Assembly: GCF_003097615.1 (NCBI RefSeq)
Contig: NZ_QCZG01000030.1
Span: 1-45,899 of the forward strand
Source: Pueribacillus theae
GTDB taxonomy: Bacteria; Bacillota; Bacilli; Bacillales; UBA6769
Reading direction: 5' to 3'
DNA: 45,899 nt
Shown piece after piece: positions 30,904 to 40,393 of the stretch (the stretch's first letter is position 1; each line of letters begins with the position of its first letter). The notes beneath the pieces are model-generated. The model was given only the letters and a program-made list of their open reading frames with translations, did not search any database and was not told the origin of the DNA. The position numbers were made by a program, and so were the translations under genes.

Positions 30904-32526
30904 TCAATCTTCTCCGATAACGCCATCCGCAATATTAACCGCGTGGTCACCAATCCGTTCAAGGTTGCTGACGATATCCACATACACGATACCCGCCGTA
31001 CCCGTACATTCATTTTGATTTAACCGTAAAATATGCTTCTTGCGAAGTTCCCTTTCCATTTCATCAATATGCCTTTCTTTGATTTGAACAGCCTTTGCAT
31101 GTTCAATGTCATTTGTTTCCAACGCTTTAATTGCTTGGTTTAAAGTGGAAATCGTGAAATCGAACATTTCATCCAAATCAGCCATAGCAGAATCGGAGAA
31201 TTTCACTTTACTGTTAATTTGGCTATCGACAAGCTCCATAATATTTTCCATATGGTCACCAATTCGCTCAAGATTAATGACCGTATTCATTAACGCGTGA
31301 TGCGTTTTTAAATCATGGTCAGTCAATGTATGGTAAGAAATCTGCACCAAATATTCGGTAATTTTTTTATCAAGATTGTTTAACGCATCTTCAATTTGCG
31401 GGATCAGTTCTCGATGCTTTTTCCCATGTGTTTTGTAATATAGACAAGCTTCTCTAACCCCTTTTTCCGCTAACTCGGCCATTCTTAACACTTCCTTTTT
31501 CCCTTGGCCAAGCGCGACTGAAGGAGATTGCCGAATAAACTGCTCACCTAAGTGAACGGTTTTAAATTCAATCGTTGTATCTTCGCCAGGAACGAGCTTT
31601 GTTACAATCCAAGCCAACGCCCCAATAAATGGAAATTGAATAATGGTGTTCGCTATATTAAACGTGCCGTGTGCAAAAGCAAGCGTCATTCTAGGGTTTA
31701 AATCAAGGCTCGCTTGCATGAACTCAATAAAATGTGTAAACGGCACAAAAAGAAACAGAACAAGAATCGTCCCAATGACGTTAAACATAACATGCACTAA
31801 AGCCGCCCTCTTAGCGGCAATAGAAGCTCCAATCGATGCCAACACCGCAGTGATTGTTGTACCAATATTATCTCCAAATAAAACAGGCAAAGCGGCATGC
31901 AAACTAATTGCCCCTTGGTCAAATAAGGTTTGCAAAAGGCCAATGGCAGCTGATGAACTTTGAATGATGACAGTAAAAATAACACCAATTAATACACCTA
32001 ATAATGGGCTATCGCTCATGCTTAGAGTTAAGTCTGTAAAAGCCGGTACATCCCGAAGGGGCTTCATTCCATCCCCCATCAAGTTAAGTCCAAAAAATAA
32101 AGAACCAAACCCAAAAAACACTTGTCCAAAATGATTGACTTTATGGTTTTTAAAAAAGAAAATGAGAAATGCCCCAAGCGCAAGAATCGGCAGCGCTAAT
32201 TCGGAAATATTAATTCCGATAATAAAAGCGGTTGTCGTCGTTCCAATATTGGCCCCCATAATGACACCGATTGCCTGCCTTAACGTCATAAAACCAGCTG
32301 AAACGAGTCCGATCGTAAGTACTGTCGTTCCAGAACTTGTTTGGATTAGGGCTGTCACCACGATTCCCGTCAAAACAGCCATAAACGGATTTGACGTAAA
32401 TCGATCAAGAAGATCCCTCAAGCCGTCCCCAGCGACTTTTTGAAGACCGTCCCCCATTAACTTAATTCCGTAAAGAAAGATCCCCAATCCGCCAATAAAA
32501 GTAAAAATTATCGTTTGTAATTCCAT
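30904..32526 (-). CDS. Na/Pi cotransporter family protein with PhoU domain
   Basis: A 540-residue phosphate/sodium symporter of the NptA/YjbB type. Two inverted transport repeats carry the conserved QSS signatures: ALIQTSSGTTVLTIGLVSAG (about residue 62) and VIIQSSSAAIGLLQTLFDQG (about 190), with GANIGTTTTAF and GDNIGTTITAV partner motifs and about nine membrane helices up to residue 310. Residues about 350-540 are a PhoU-like four-helix domain (NLERIGDHMENI and NLERIGDHAVNIADG repeats) facing the cytoplasm. Start ATG32526 has only GTGAGC nearby, a weak site. Single gene convergent with azlCD. Confidence 0.93.
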   Translation of the reverse strand: MELQTIIFTFIGGLGIFLYGIKLMGDGLQKVAGDGLRDLLDRFTSNPFMAVLTGIVVTALIQTSSGTTVLTIGLVSAGFMTLRQAIGVIMGANIGTTTTAFIIGINISELALPILALGAFLIFFFKNHKVNHFGQVFFGFGSLFFGLNLMGDGMKPLRDVPAFTDLTLSMSDSPLLGVLIGVIFTVIIQSSSAAIGLLQTLFDQGAISLHAALPVLFGDNIGTTITAVLASIGASIAAKRAALVHVMFNVIGTILVLFLFVPFTHFIEFMQASLDLNPRMTLAFAHGTFNIANTIIQFPFIGALAWIVTKLVPGEDTTIEFKTVHLGEQFIRQSPSVALGQGKKEVLRMAELAEKGVREACLYYKTHGKKHRELIPQIEDALNNLDKKITEYLVQISYHTLTDHDLKTHHALMNTVINLERIGDHMENIMELVDSQINSKVKFSDSAMADLDEMFDFTISTLNQAIKALETNDIEHAKAVQIKERHIDEMERELRKKHILRLNQNECTGTAGIVYVDIVSNLERIGDHAVNIADGVIGED

Positions 32527-32812
32527 TTCGTCAGCTCACTTTTTTTCTTTCGACTACATCCCGTATTTCAGCAGCCTCATCATTACTCATTTTATTTAAT
32601 TATTCATGCAAAGTAAACATCCATAACGGAACAAACAAGTATTCCTTCAACAAATCGTATGAAACCCCTCATCAGATCAGCAGAGAGATGTATGTTTTTT
32701 TGATAAAATTCAAAAATTTGCCCAAAAATTATGTCAAATTTTTTAAGGTGTATTTTTTTATATCTTTACAAGTGATTTAGGGGTAAAAAGGAAGTGAAGG
32801 GAGGGCAAAACC

Positions 32813-32947
32813 ATGAGCAAAAAAAAATCACTAGAGAAACAAAGCGCTGATGTGAAATTAACTGGAACATTTATTTCTGTCATGTTGCTAGGTATTGTCA
32901 TGGTTGTATCATGGTTTGGAACTTATATTTTATTCCTAACAAGATAA
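32813..32947 (+). CDS. Cytochrome c oxidase subunit 2A-type small protein
   Basis: A 44-residue one-helix membrane protein, MSKKKSLEKQSADVKLTGTF then ISVMLLGIVMVVSWFGTYIL and FLTR. This is the small subunit IIa seen before subunit II in ba3-type oxidase operons (Thermus CbaD and Bacillus equivalents): basic N-terminus, helix, very short C-terminus. ATG32813 has GGGAGGG seven bases upstream. It starts the operon; subunit II begins 28 bases later. The 286 bases upstream (32527-32812) are AT-rich promoter DNA with no gene. Confidence 0.85.
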   Translation: MSKKKSLEKQSADVKLTGTFISVMLLGIVMVVSWFGTYILFLTR

Positions 32948-32975
32948 TGTCGAAACCTTTTGGAGGTGCTGTGAG

Positions 32976-33479
32976 ATGCATTTACACAAATATGAAAAAA
33001 TATGGCTTATTTTTGGACTGGGTTCCCTCATTTTATTCCTTGCAATCATCGGGTTTGCCGCTTTCTACAAAGGAACACATCCTCAAAGCCATATTGAAAC
33101 AATTGATCCTCAAAACATTGAGGCCAATGAAAATTTTAAACCTGAAAATCTTGGCCTTACGAAAGTGGAAGAAGGTAAATACGTTGTAAATATCGTTGCA
33201 TCCGCCTTTAATTATGATCTTGGAATCGATGAAAAAGGAAAACGTGTGAACAAAATCCGAATTCCAAAAGGATCAAAAGTTCTTTTTCAAATTACAACAA
33301 AAGATGTCGTCCACGGTTTTAACGTAGCAGGCACAAACGTGAATATGATGGTCGAACCTGGCCACATTAGCCGTTACGAAACAACGTTAAAAAACACAGG
33401 GGAATTTACAATCGTCTGCAATGAATATTGCGGTCTCGGGCACCATCTCATGTTCGGTACAGTGGAGGTGTATGAATAA
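32976..33479 (+). CDS. cbaB: ba3-type cytochrome c oxidase subunit II
   Basis: A 167-residue subunit with one N-terminal membrane helix (about 8-31) and an extracytoplasmic cupredoxin domain that binds the dinuclear CuA: first His in TTKDVVHGFNVAGTNVNMMV, then CNEYCGLGHHLMFGTVEVYE with the two Cys, His and Met ligands. It receives electrons from cytochrome c. The short single-helix form is typical of B-type (ba3) oxidases. ATG32976 has GGAGGTGCTGTGAG before it. Its stop codon overlaps the next start by one base (TAATGG). Confidence 0.95.
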   Translation: MHLHKYEKIWLIFGLGSLILFLAIIGFAAFYKGTHPQSHIETIDPQNIEANENFKPENLGLTKVEEGKYVVNIVASAFNYDLGIDEKGKRVNKIRIPKGSKVLFQITTKDVVHGFNVAGTNVNMMVEPGHISRYETTLKNTGEFTIVCNEYCGLGHHLMFGTVEVYE

Positions 33480-35137
33480 TGGCTAATCAACAGTTATTGC
33501 CACTATCCAAAAAAGAATCAAAGTTGTATATGGCTTTTCTATATGTAGCATTTGCTTCCCTTCTTATCGGTGGGTTGATGGGGCTATTGCAAACATTGGT
33601 CAGAGCGGGAAAGTTTACTTTGCCTTTCGGGATAAACTATTACCAAATATTAACCGTCCATGGGGTCATTCTTGCTCTTGTATTAACGACCTTTTTCATT
33701 GTAGGGTTTCAATTTTCTTTAATGGGAAAAACGACAGGAATTTCTGATAAACAGCTTAAAGTCGGCTGGGTAAGCTTTTGGGTCATGCTTATAGGGACAT
33801 TGATTACTGCTACGATGATTTTGCTTGGGGAAGCGTCTGTCCTTTATACATTTTATGCGCCGCTTCGGGCCCATCCTTTATTTTATATCGGTCTGTCACT
33901 TGTCATTATCGGAAGCTGGATCGCCGCATTTGTGAACTTTCGCCAATTGTACGTATGGAAGAAAGCGCACAAAGGCCAAAAGTCTCCACTTCTCGCATTC
34001 ATGGTTAATATCAATATGATTATGTGGGTTATTGCATCACTAGGTGTCGCCATTTCCGTTGTTTTTCAATTTATTCCTTGGTCGCTTGGATACGGAGCGA
34101 CGATTAACGTATTGCTTAGCCGAACATTGTTCTGGTATTTCGGCCATCCGCTCGTCTATTTTTGGCTGCTTCCCGCTTACATGGCATGGTATGTCATCGT
34201 ACCTAAAGTTATCGGCGGCAAAATTTTTAGCGATGGTCTTGCAAGATTATCATTCATTTTATTTTTAATGTTTTCGATTCCTGTTGGATTCCACCACCAA
34301 TTAACAGAACCTGGTATTAATCCGACATGGAAGTTCATTCAAGTCGTGCTGACATTCATGGTTGTCGTTCCTACACTTATGACAGCATTCTCGATCTTCG
34401 CAACTTTCGAAATTACAGGTAGACGTAAAGGCTATAAAAGTTTATTCGGTTGGTTTAAAAAGCTGCCATGGAAAGATGTTCGTTTCCTTGCACCGTTTAT
34501 TGGCATGGTCGCATTCATCCCCGGCGGCATCGGAGGAATTATTAATGCCTCCCACCAATTGAATGCGCTTGTCCATAATACGATTTGGGTTACGGGGCAT
34601 TTCCATTTAACGATTGCAACGACTGTTATTCTTACTTTCTTCGGGATCACTTACTGGCTTGTGCCTGTCTTAACAAATAGGAAGCTGACACCAAAAATCA
34701 ACAGACTGGGTATTATTCAATCCTTTATTTGGGCGGTTGGTATGTTGATAATGTCCGCATCCATGCATATTGAAGGATTGCTTGGAGCACCTAGGCGATC
34801 AGCCTTCTCAAATTACGGCGGTGCAGATCAGGTTTCTGTATGGATTAACTATCAAATCGCCCAAGCCGTTGGAGGCACGATTCTATTCATCGGCATCCTT
34901 CTTATGGTCTACATTTTTATAAAGCTTGCCTTCTTTGCACCGCGCGGAGAAGAAGAATATCCGATTGCGGAAGAGGAAGAAGATGCAATGCCGACGCCTA
35001 AAGTTCTTGAGAACTGGAAGTTATGGATTGGTATTACAATTGCGCTGATTTTGTTCGCCTACACCATTCCGATGATCGATATTATTCAGCATTCCCCTCC
35101 CGGATCAGTGCCGTTTGACTTCCCAATCGGCAGATAA
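33479..35137 (+). CDS. cbaA: ba3-type cytochrome c oxidase subunit I
   Basis: A 552-residue heme-copper oxidase subunit with about 13 membrane helices. Ligands can be read: low-spin heme His in LTVHGVILALVL, CuB/Tyr region WYFGHPLVYFWLLPAYMAWY, CuB pair in GFHHQLTEPGINPTW, and heme-a3/low-spin His pair in NALVHNTIWVTGHFHLTIAT. The missing Glu of the D-channel and these spacings fit B-type enzymes. It reduces oxygen to water and pumps protons, with high oxygen affinity in known examples. Last gene of the operon, followed by a terminator. No assembly factor is adjacent. Confidence 0.95.
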   Translation: MANQQLLPLSKKESKLYMAFLYVAFASLLIGGLMGLLQTLVRAGKFTLPFGINYYQILTVHGVILALVLTTFFIVGFQFSLMGKTTGISDKQLKVGWVSFWVMLIGTLITATMILLGEASVLYTFYAPLRAHPLFYIGLSLVIIGSWIAAFVNFRQLYVWKKAHKGQKSPLLAFMVNINMIMWVIASLGVAISVVFQFIPWSLGYGATINVLLSRTLFWYFGHPLVYFWLLPAYMAWYVIVPKVIGGKIFSDGLARLSFILFLMFSIPVGFHHQLTEPGINPTWKFIQVVLTFMVVVPTLMTAFSIFATFEITGRRKGYKSLFGWFKKLPWKDVRFLAPFIGMVAFIPGGIGGIINASHQLNALVHNTIWVTGHFHLTIATTVILTFFGITYWLVPVLTNRKLTPKINRLGIIQSFIWAVGMLIMSASMHIEGLLGAPRRSAFSNYGGADQVSVWINYQIAQAVGGTILFIGILLMVYIFIKLAFFAPRGEEEYPIAEEEEDAMPTPKVLENWKLWIGITIALILFAYTIPMIDIIQHSPPGSVPFDFPIGR

Positions 35138-35146
35138 GTTCAAAAG

Positions 35147-35183
35147 ACGCCTAAACCTATTTTTAAGGGTTTAGGCGTTTTTA
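35147..35183 (+). terminator. Terminator of the cba operon
   Basis: ACGCCTAAACC/GGTTTAGGCGT, 11-bp perfect stem with a 10-nt loop, followed by TTTTTAAC. Confidence 0.93.
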
Positions 35184-35305
35184 ACAGAGAGTCTCGTTTT
35201 ATTAGGTAATGTTAAATTTCCCCAATATTGTTTGTATAGCAACCTAAATTTCCTATTAGTGAAAGCCACTTTCTTTTTTAGAAAGATATATTTCTTTCAC
35301 GATAA

Positions 35306-35334
35306 CCCAGGAACAACTTATTTTTGTTCCTGGG
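35306..35334. terminator. Hairpin behind the solute-binding-protein gene
   Basis: CCCAGGAACAA/TTGTTCCTGGG, 11-bp perfect stem with 7-nt loop, 39 bases after the stop of the minus-strand operon. T-runs are weak on both sides, but position and stem make a terminator likely. Confidence 0.65.
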
Positions 35335-35372
35335 ATTTATTTGTTCTTTGACAGATAGAAAAGCCTGTTTCT

Positions 35373-36929
35373 CTATTGTTCCAACGAAAGGAATTGGAAT
35401 CTCGGTTTTCCGTATAGATGGGGTTCATAGCCGTGCACTTTTTCATTCACCGCAACAATAAGCGGTTCAAAGAAAAGTGGAACGCCCATCGCATCTTCTT
35501 TCATAATCATCAAGCTTGCTTCAGAAATCAGCTTGTTGCGTCCGGCTTCATCCGACTCTGCTGCCGCCTGTTGAAGCAACGCTTCAAATTTTTCATTTTT
35601 ATGTTTTCCAGGATTATAAAAGCTTTCTTCCTTGTAATACAAAGAAAGCAAGGCATTTGGATCAGGCCTTCCTGAGGCACGTGCAAGTGTTGCCGGATAT
35701 TGCGGATTGCTGAAGGCCAACTCGACAAGCTTCGTCACTTCGGTCGGATGCAGGTTCACTTGAAAGCCAACTTCTTCCAGCTGTGCTTTCACCGCTTCTC
35801 CAATTCTCACATCAAAGGCGTCCGGCTTGACGAGCAGATCCAACACCGGCGATTCCACTCCAGATTCTTCAAGTAGCTGTTTTGCTTTTTCCTTATCATA
35901 AGGCGTGATAATTTCCTCCGTAAAAGCAGGATGTTCTTTCGGAAACGGGCCGTAGGCCGGCTCTCCTTGGCCAAATTGAATCGCCTGGACAAGCTGCTCG
36001 CGATCGATCGCATAATGCATCGCTTGGCGAACCTTTGCATCGTCCATCGGAGCGAGGGACGTATTGATAAAAATATATTGGAAGTTCAAAGAGGCACTAG
36101 CATCCACTTTCACACCAGCCGCATTTTCTAAGTCTCCCATATTTGTTGCGGAAATTGGGGCAGCAACATGAATTTCTCCTGATTTCAAGGCATTGATCAT
36201 CGTGCCTTCTTTCATAACTTTCACAGTGACAGAATCCAAATACGGCTTTCCTTTCTGCCAATACTCGCTAAACTTTTCAAAACGCAGTTCATTATTCGGA
36301 TTTCGGTCGGCCAGCTTAAACGGACCTGTTCCTGCAGGATGGAGCGCATAGTCATCCCCGTGCTCCTGAACTGCTGCAGGGCTAACCATCATGCCCGCCG
36401 CTGTCATTAATGCCTGTGGAAGCCCGGCATTTGGTTCGCTCAAATGCAGAGCGACCGTATGTGTATCTACAGCTTCCACTGATTCGATCATGTTCAAATC
36501 AGCTTTGTTTGAAGCGTCTGAATTGGCACGTTCAATATTAAATTTCACCGCTTCCGCGTTAAACTCTGTCCCATCATGGAAGGTTACCCCTTCCCGGAGT
36601 TTCAGAACCCATGTCTTCTCATCCTGCATTTCCCAAGATTCAGCAAGCCCGGGTTCAGGCTCAAAGCCTGGACCATAGTTAATCAAAGTGTCATAAATAA
36701 AATACAACAGTGCTTCATCTCCGCCGGAAGAAGCACGCAGCGGATCGAAGCTGCTTGCATCCGAGTAGTAGCCGATTACGAGGTCACCACCTTCTTTTGA
36801 AGACTCACTTTTCCCTTCAGCACCCTCTGTACTGCTTGAACCTTTAGTTTGAGAATTAGAGTCCGAACTGCAGGCGCTAGCGAGTAGGAACAATGCGAAC
36901 ATCAAGAAAAACAATCCTACTTTTTTCAT
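35373..36929 (-). CDS. Extracellular solute-binding protein family 5 (ABC peptide/nickel-type) lipoprotein
   Basis: A 518-residue SBP_bac_5 lipoprotein. The signal MKKVGLFFLMFALFLLASAC ends in a lipobox; a Ser/Gly/Lys linker follows. The family block begins LVIGYYSDASSFDPLRASSG and continues with ESWEMQDEKTWVLKLREGVT, FHDGTEFNAEAVKFNIERAN and GTGPFKLADRNPNNELRFEK. It would bind an oligopeptide- or small-acid-like ligand outside the membrane. ATG36929 has AGGGG nine bases upstream. It is last in the operon; no permease or ATPase gene lies nearby, so the transporter must come from elsewhere. The carboxylase/ligase neighbours suggest an organic acid or conjugate as ligand (inference). Confidence 0.9.
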   Translation of the reverse strand: MKKVGLFFLMFALFLLASACSSDSNSQTKGSSSTEGAEGKSESSKEGGDLVIGYYSDASSFDPLRASSGGDEALLYFIYDTLINYGPGFEPEPGLAESWEMQDEKTWVLKLREGVTFHDGTEFNAEAVKFNIERANSDASNKADLNMIESVEAVDTHTVALHLSEPNAGLPQALMTAAGMMVSPAAVQEHGDDYALHPAGTGPFKLADRNPNNELRFEKFSEYWQKGKPYLDSVTVKVMKEGTMINALKSGEIHVAAPISATNMGDLENAAGVKVDASASLNFQYIFINTSLAPMDDAKVRQAMHYAIDREQLVQAIQFGQGEPAYGPFPKEHPAFTEEIITPYDKEKAKQLLEESGVESPVLDLLVKPDAFDVRIGEAVKAQLEEVGFQVNLHPTEVTKLVELAFSNPQYPATLARASGRPDPNALLSLYYKEESFYNPGKHKNEKFEALLQQAAAESDEAGRNKLISEASLMIMKEDAMGVPLFFEPLIVAVNEKVHGYEPHLYGKPRFQFLSLEQ

Positions 36930-36940
36930 CACATTTGCCC

Positions 36941-38509
36941 CTAGTAGCCTGTCGGCCAGTTAGCCAACAGCCTTTCACTTTTTGAACCATTTTTCGCGCA
37001 GGCGTATTCCAGCGCCTGACATAAAAACTTCCTTGTCTCCCTCGGATCGATAATATCGTCGATATAATGCTTGGAAGCCGCTTTATACGGCGAACTGTCA
37101 AATGACCATTGATGCAATAGTTCCTTTCTTTCTTCAGCAGCGTTTTCCGAATTTTTCAGCTGCTGGCCATAGACAACATTAACGCCGACTTCAGGCCCGG
37201 TGAAGTTGATCTCAGCCGTCGGCCACGCGACAACAAAGTCTGCCCCCATGCCAGGTCTGCACATATTTGCATACGCCATACCGACGCTTTTTCTTACGAT
37301 AACAGTCAACTTGGGAACGGTCGAATAGGCCAATGCTTGGTTCCACACCATGATTTTCGTTGGTATTTTCTGTTCCTCGCCTTTGCTTCCAATGAGGAAT
37401 CCCGGAACATCATTCAAAAAGATAAGCGGGATATGGTAGGAGTCGCAAAGGCAAATGAATTCGATTGCTTTATCACACTCATTTGGCCCGGCAGCTCCGG
37501 CGTTTCGCATCGGCTGGTTTGCCATGATCCCGACAACTCTGCCGTCCAAGCGGGCAAGCCCTGTAATTAAAGCACGTCCATAAAGCGGCTTTAATTCGAA
37601 AAATTCGCCGTCATCTACGATGACTTTAATCAGTTTTTTCATATCATAAGCGCGGTTTCGCTGGACAGGAACGATGTCGATGACTTCATCCAAGCGGCGA
37701 AACGGATCGTCTTTCGTTTCTCTCCTTGGCGGCTCCTCTTCTGCGTTCAGCGGCATATAGGAAAAGAATTCTTTCATTTTCTCCATGCATTCATCATCAT
37801 TGTCTACTGCCACATCGATTTGTCCGGTCTTCTCCGCATGGAGCTTCCAGCCGCCAAGCTCCTCGGGAGAAATCTTCTCTCCTGTCGCCATTTCAAGCAT
37901 TCTTGGCCCGCCGACCGCCATGCATGTCCCTTTTACTTGAACAGCAAAATCTGCTGATACCGCATGCCATGTCGGTCCACCAAAGCTGTCTCCCATAATT
38001 CCCGAGATATACGGAACCCTTCTCCCATGTCTTAACCCCTCTTTTAAAGGCAGGCTTGCGCTAATGCCGTCCGATCCCATTCCATCAGGCATGCGAAGAC
38101 CGCCGCCTTCTGCCAGTTCAAAAATCGGAAGACCATGTTCCACTGCATACTTTCTAACCGCTTTCGCTTTTCTTAAATGCACTTGCCCCTCCGCTGCGGC
38201 AAACACTGTCTTGTCAGAAGCTTGGACAACAACCGGCCGGCCGTCAACCTTAGCCAACCCGCAGATATATCCGTCTGCTGGACTTTTCTCTTCCGCACCG
38301 GGTTGATCCGAATGATTAAGCATCCCCAATTCCAAAAAGCTGCCAGAATCGACGAATCGCTCTACCCTCTCTCTTGCTGTATAGCGGCCAAGACTGTGCT
38401 GGCGCTCAATTTTTTCTTTGCCGCCCATTAACTTTGCCTTTTCTTTCTTTCGTTCTAGCTCATTTATCATTTCTTCCATTTGTGAGTGCTTTTGAACAGT
38501 TTCTTTCAT
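36941..38509 (-). CDS. Acyl-CoA carboxylase carboxyltransferase (beta) subunit
   Basis: A 522-residue carboxyltransferase of the propionyl-/methylcrotonyl-/geranyl-CoA carboxylase and MmdA group. Both crotonase-like halves are complete: GRYTARERVERFVDSGSFLE, the ELAEGGGLRMPDGMGSDG segment, GPRMLEMATGEKISPEELGG, then PLYGRALITGLARLDGRVVG, NDVPGFLIGSKGEEQKIPTK and GADFVVAWPTAEINFTGPEV. It transfers CO2 between biotin and an acyl-CoA. The biotin carboxylase/BCCP subunit is not in the operon, so it must share one or act as a decarboxylase subunit. Its start overlaps the ligase stop by four bases (ATGA). Confidence 0.92.
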   Translation of the reverse strand: MKETVQKHSQMEEMINELERKKEKAKLMGGKEKIERQHSLGRYTARERVERFVDSGSFLELGMLNHSDQPGAEEKSPADGYICGLAKVDGRPVVVQASDKTVFAAAEGQVHLRKAKAVRKYAVEHGLPIFELAEGGGLRMPDGMGSDGISASLPLKEGLRHGRRVPYISGIMGDSFGGPTWHAVSADFAVQVKGTCMAVGGPRMLEMATGEKISPEELGGWKLHAEKTGQIDVAVDNDDECMEKMKEFFSYMPLNAEEEPPRRETKDDPFRRLDEVIDIVPVQRNRAYDMKKLIKVIVDDGEFFELKPLYGRALITGLARLDGRVVGIMANQPMRNAGAAGPNECDKAIEFICLCDSYHIPLIFLNDVPGFLIGSKGEEQKIPTKIMVWNQALAYSTVPKLTVIVRKSVGMAYANMCRPGMGADFVVAWPTAEINFTGPEVGVNVVYGQQLKNSENAAEERKELLHQWSFDSSPYKAASKHYIDDIIDPRETRKFLCQALEYACAKNGSKSERLLANWPTGY

Positions 38510-40254
38510 TTTAAAATCTCCTTTCCGTTGGTTTGGTTTTTAGCAACCTGTAAGCTTTTGAGCAGCTCACCTTTTTTTACCTTTCCAGTCGTAGTAAGTG
38601 GGAGCTGTTCAACGATTTTCACAATTGGCACTTTATAGGGCGCCATGTTAGCTTTACACCAATTTTGAATATCGTCTTCTGTCATTTTGTTCCGGTATTC
38701 CGCTCTTAATTGAACAACGGCAAGCGGAAGCTGGCCTTTCTCTTCGTCTTCCAAGCCAATCACTCCGCATCCTTCAAGTTCCTGCATCTTGCCCATCAAC
38801 ATCTCGATTTCCGATGGAAAAATACTCATGCCATTGACTTTGAGCATTTCTTTTTTTCGACCAAGAAAATGCAAAAATCCGTTGTCATCTATCACCCCGA
38901 TGTCTCCTGTATGAAACCATCCGTTCCGAAACACCCGCCTCGTCTCTTCTGGTTTATTCCAGTAGCCTTTCATTAATGAAGGCGTTTTGATGGCGATTTC
39001 CCCTTCTTTCCCGGGCGGCATCAGTTCGCCTGTCTGAAAATCAACGATTTTCAGATATGTGCCGGGCATCGGGATCCCGCAAAACACCGGTTGGGATTTT
39101 AAATCAAAATCTCCTGCTTGAAAGCCGGTAGTGAACGTGTCCGATGTGTGTGTTTCTGTCATCCCGTAGGCCGTTTCTCTAAGGACGCTGCCTGTCAGCT
39201 TGTGCCAACGCTGACGGTATTCGACTGTCAATTTTTTGACAAACGAGCTCACAGTCGTTGTCTTCACGGATGACAAGTCGTATCTTGCCAGCTCGGGGTG
39301 TTCCATGAGGGCGACTATATTGTCCATGACTGCACTCATGCATGACACATTATATTGAGCAATCGCTTCTAATACCGCTTTTGTATCCCATCTGTATAAC
39401 AAGAGATGTGTCGCTCCGCTAAACACAGGAGCTAACACGCCGGAATTCTCCCCCGCAATCCAAAAAACCGGCATGTAAGTCAAGCGGACTTCTTCAGGTG
39501 AAAGCAAATATGTGTACGTCGTATTGCACGCCGATGTATAGAGCATATCCCGCTGGGTATGTTCACACCCTTTCGGCATGCCTGTTGTGCCACCCGTATA
39601 GTTCAGCGCCGCCAAATCATCCAGTGAAATGTCCACTTTGGGAAATTCCGGAGACTGCTCGGCAAGAATCCGGGATAGGGACTCTACATCCGGATCAACT
39701 GCTTGTGCTGTTAAGACATCCTTCATCGAAGGATGGAGCGGAATGACCGGCTCTTCTGGCAGAAACTCGCTGAGGTTTGTTGTGATGATTTCCCTGATGT
39801 TTGTCTCACCCTTAACAGATTGAATCACTGGATATAGCTGATCCAAGGTAATAATGAATTCGGCATCCGTATCCTGAAGCTCGTAAAGCAATTCCTGGGT
39901 TTTAAACATCGGATTTACAGGAACATGAACCCCTCCAGCTTTCAGTATGCCGTAGAAGGCGATTAGAAACTGAGGGCAATTCGGAAGAAAGACGGCAACT
40001 CGATCCTGTTTTCTTAATCCGATTGACAGGAGATACGAAGTCAACCGGTTGCTCCACTCGTCAAGCTCCCGGTAGGTAATTTCTTTGCCATAGAAAATGA
40101 TGCACGGCTTGTCCGGTGTCTGCTTTGCCCTTTTTACAAGATATTCTGTAATCGGAATCTCCCCAAAAGGATAATTTGGCGCAATGGGCAAATGTTCAGG
40201 CCAATTTTTTGTCCATTTATTTTTCAAATCTTCGATATATTTAGATTCGACCAA
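38506..40254 (-). CDS. AMP-forming acyl-CoA synthetase (class I adenylate-forming enzyme)
   Basis: A 582-residue acyl/aryl-CoA ligase. The P-loop-like motif is LNYTGGTTGMPKGCEHTQRD (about residue 215), followed by AYGMTETHTSD and the hinge GWFHTGDIGVIDDNGFLHFL with GRKKEMLKVNGMSIFPSEIE, and the C-terminal catalytic Lys in LPLTTTGKVKKGELLK. It activates a carboxylic acid to its CoA thioester via an adenylate. TTG40254 is chosen because AAGGGG lies eight bases ahead; GTG40263 overlaps that site. First gene of an operon with the carboxyltransferase and binding protein: uptake, activation, carboxylation of an unknown acid. Confidence 0.92.
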   Translation of the reverse strand: MVESKYIEDLKNKWTKNWPEHLPIAPNYPFGEIPITEYLVKRAKQTPDKPCIIFYGKEITYRELDEWSNRLTSYLLSIGLRKQDRVAVFLPNCPQFLIAFYGILKAGGVHVPVNPMFKTQELLYELQDTDAEFIITLDQLYPVIQSVKGETNIREIITTNLSEFLPEEPVIPLHPSMKDVLTAQAVDPDVESLSRILAEQSPEFPKVDISLDDLAALNYTGGTTGMPKGCEHTQRDMLYTSACNTTYTYLLSPEEVRLTYMPVFWIAGENSGVLAPVFSGATHLLLYRWDTKAVLEAIAQYNVSCMSAVMDNIVALMEHPELARYDLSSVKTTTVSSFVKKLTVEYRQRWHKLTGSVLRETAYGMTETHTSDTFTTGFQAGDFDLKSQPVFCGIPMPGTYLKIVDFQTGELMPPGKEGEIAIKTPSLMKGYWNKPEETRRVFRNGWFHTGDIGVIDDNGFLHFLGRKKEMLKVNGMSIFPSEIEMLMGKMQELEGCGVIGLEDEEKGQLPLAVVQLRAEYRNKMTEDDIQNWCKANMAPYKVPIVKIVEQLPLTTTGKVKKGELLKSLQVAKNQTNGKEILK

Positions 40255-40274
40255 TCGATTCACCCCTTATTTTT

Positions 40275-40288
40275 TGATAACGTTTCCA
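40275..40288. promoter_or_regulatory. cre-like box (CcpA site) before the ligase operon
   Basis: TGATAACGTTTCCA agrees with the CcpA consensus TGWNANCGNTNWCA except for one W position. It lies 21 bases upstream of the operon's TTG start, so binding would block transcription. This fits catabolite repression of a degradative operon (inference). Confidence 0.55.
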
Positions 40289-40325
40289 TTCATTATATTA
40301 GCAAAAGTCGAAAAACATAGTCTAA

Positions 40326-40339
40326 TACATAATTATGTA
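40326..40339. promoter_or_regulatory. Palindromic LysR-type operator in the divergent promoter region
   Basis: TACATAATTATGTA, a perfect 14-bp palindrome containing a T-N(n)-A arrangement, sits between the divergent ligase operon and lysR gene, 55 bases before the regulator start. A second imperfect one, AATACCTTAAAAGTATT, lies at 40345-40361. Both are candidates for the regulator's binding. Confidence 0.55.
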
Positions 40340-40393
40340 GAAACAATACCTTAAAAGTATTAAAATAAAAAAAACGAAAAGAGGAGCGTTCCC